A stretch of DNA of 5,766 nucleotides. Source: Dehalococcoidia bacterium. GTDB lineage: Bacteria; Chloroflexota; Dehalococcoidia; UBA2985. Position numbers and translations under genes: made by a program. The first letter of the stretch is position 1, and each line of letters begins with the position of its first letter. Location: NCBI GenBank assembly GCA_030740415.1, contig JASLXI010000075.1:1-5766 (forward strand), read 5' to 3'. This document shows, piece after piece, positions 5,759-5,766 of the stretch. The notes below the pieces were generated by a model that saw only the letters and a list, made by a program, of their open reading frames with translations, made no database searches and was not told the DNA's origin.

Positions 5759-5766
5759 TTCAGATA

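Noticed and set aside
1..5766. CRISPR array, insertion sequence or prophage remnant
   Set aside because: No regularly spaced direct repeats, transposase-like or phage-like products were seen on either strand.

Overview
The window looks like ordinary bacterial chromosome of moderate GC content. Six protein genes (one cut by the window edge) and two tRNA genes fall into three blocks. A striking trait is start-codon choice: five of the six protein genes appear to begin with TTG or GTG, and only the last uses ATG. Nothing seen here fixes the taxon. A Chloroflexota/Dehalococcoidia-like bacterium is a weak guess from gene content and style only.

Left block (1-2235, all on the minus strand). Two serine tRNA genes, anticodons CGA then GGA, are followed after 61 nt by a complete tungstate-type ABC importer operon: tupA (lipoprotein binding protein), tupB (permease) and tupC (ATPase, running off the left edge). 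TupA captures the oxyanion outside the membrane, TupB forms the channel and TupC drives uptake. This implies a tungsten- or molybdenum-dependent enzyme elsewhere in the genome. I see no terminator or clear promoter between the tRNAs and tupA, so read-through is possible.

Middle block (2236-5195, plus strand). A divergent intergenic region carries a good sigma-70-type promoter facing right and a weaker one facing left into the tRNAs. To the right is glmU, the bifunctional enzyme that makes UDP-GlcNAc for cell-envelope synthesis. After a 92-bp gap comes a membrane-anchored CBS-pair protein of the CorC/HlyC (CNNM-like) family whose membrane domain is atypical.

Right block (5196-5766). A short region packed with inverted repeats separates the CorC gene from a convergent small gene. 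That gene encodes a secreted 150-residue protein of unknown function. No mobile element, CRISPR array, or defence or biosynthetic system was found. The most useful leads are the tRNA-tup linkage, the TTG-start habit, the unusual CorC N-terminus, the secreted orphan protein and the clustered 3' hairpins.
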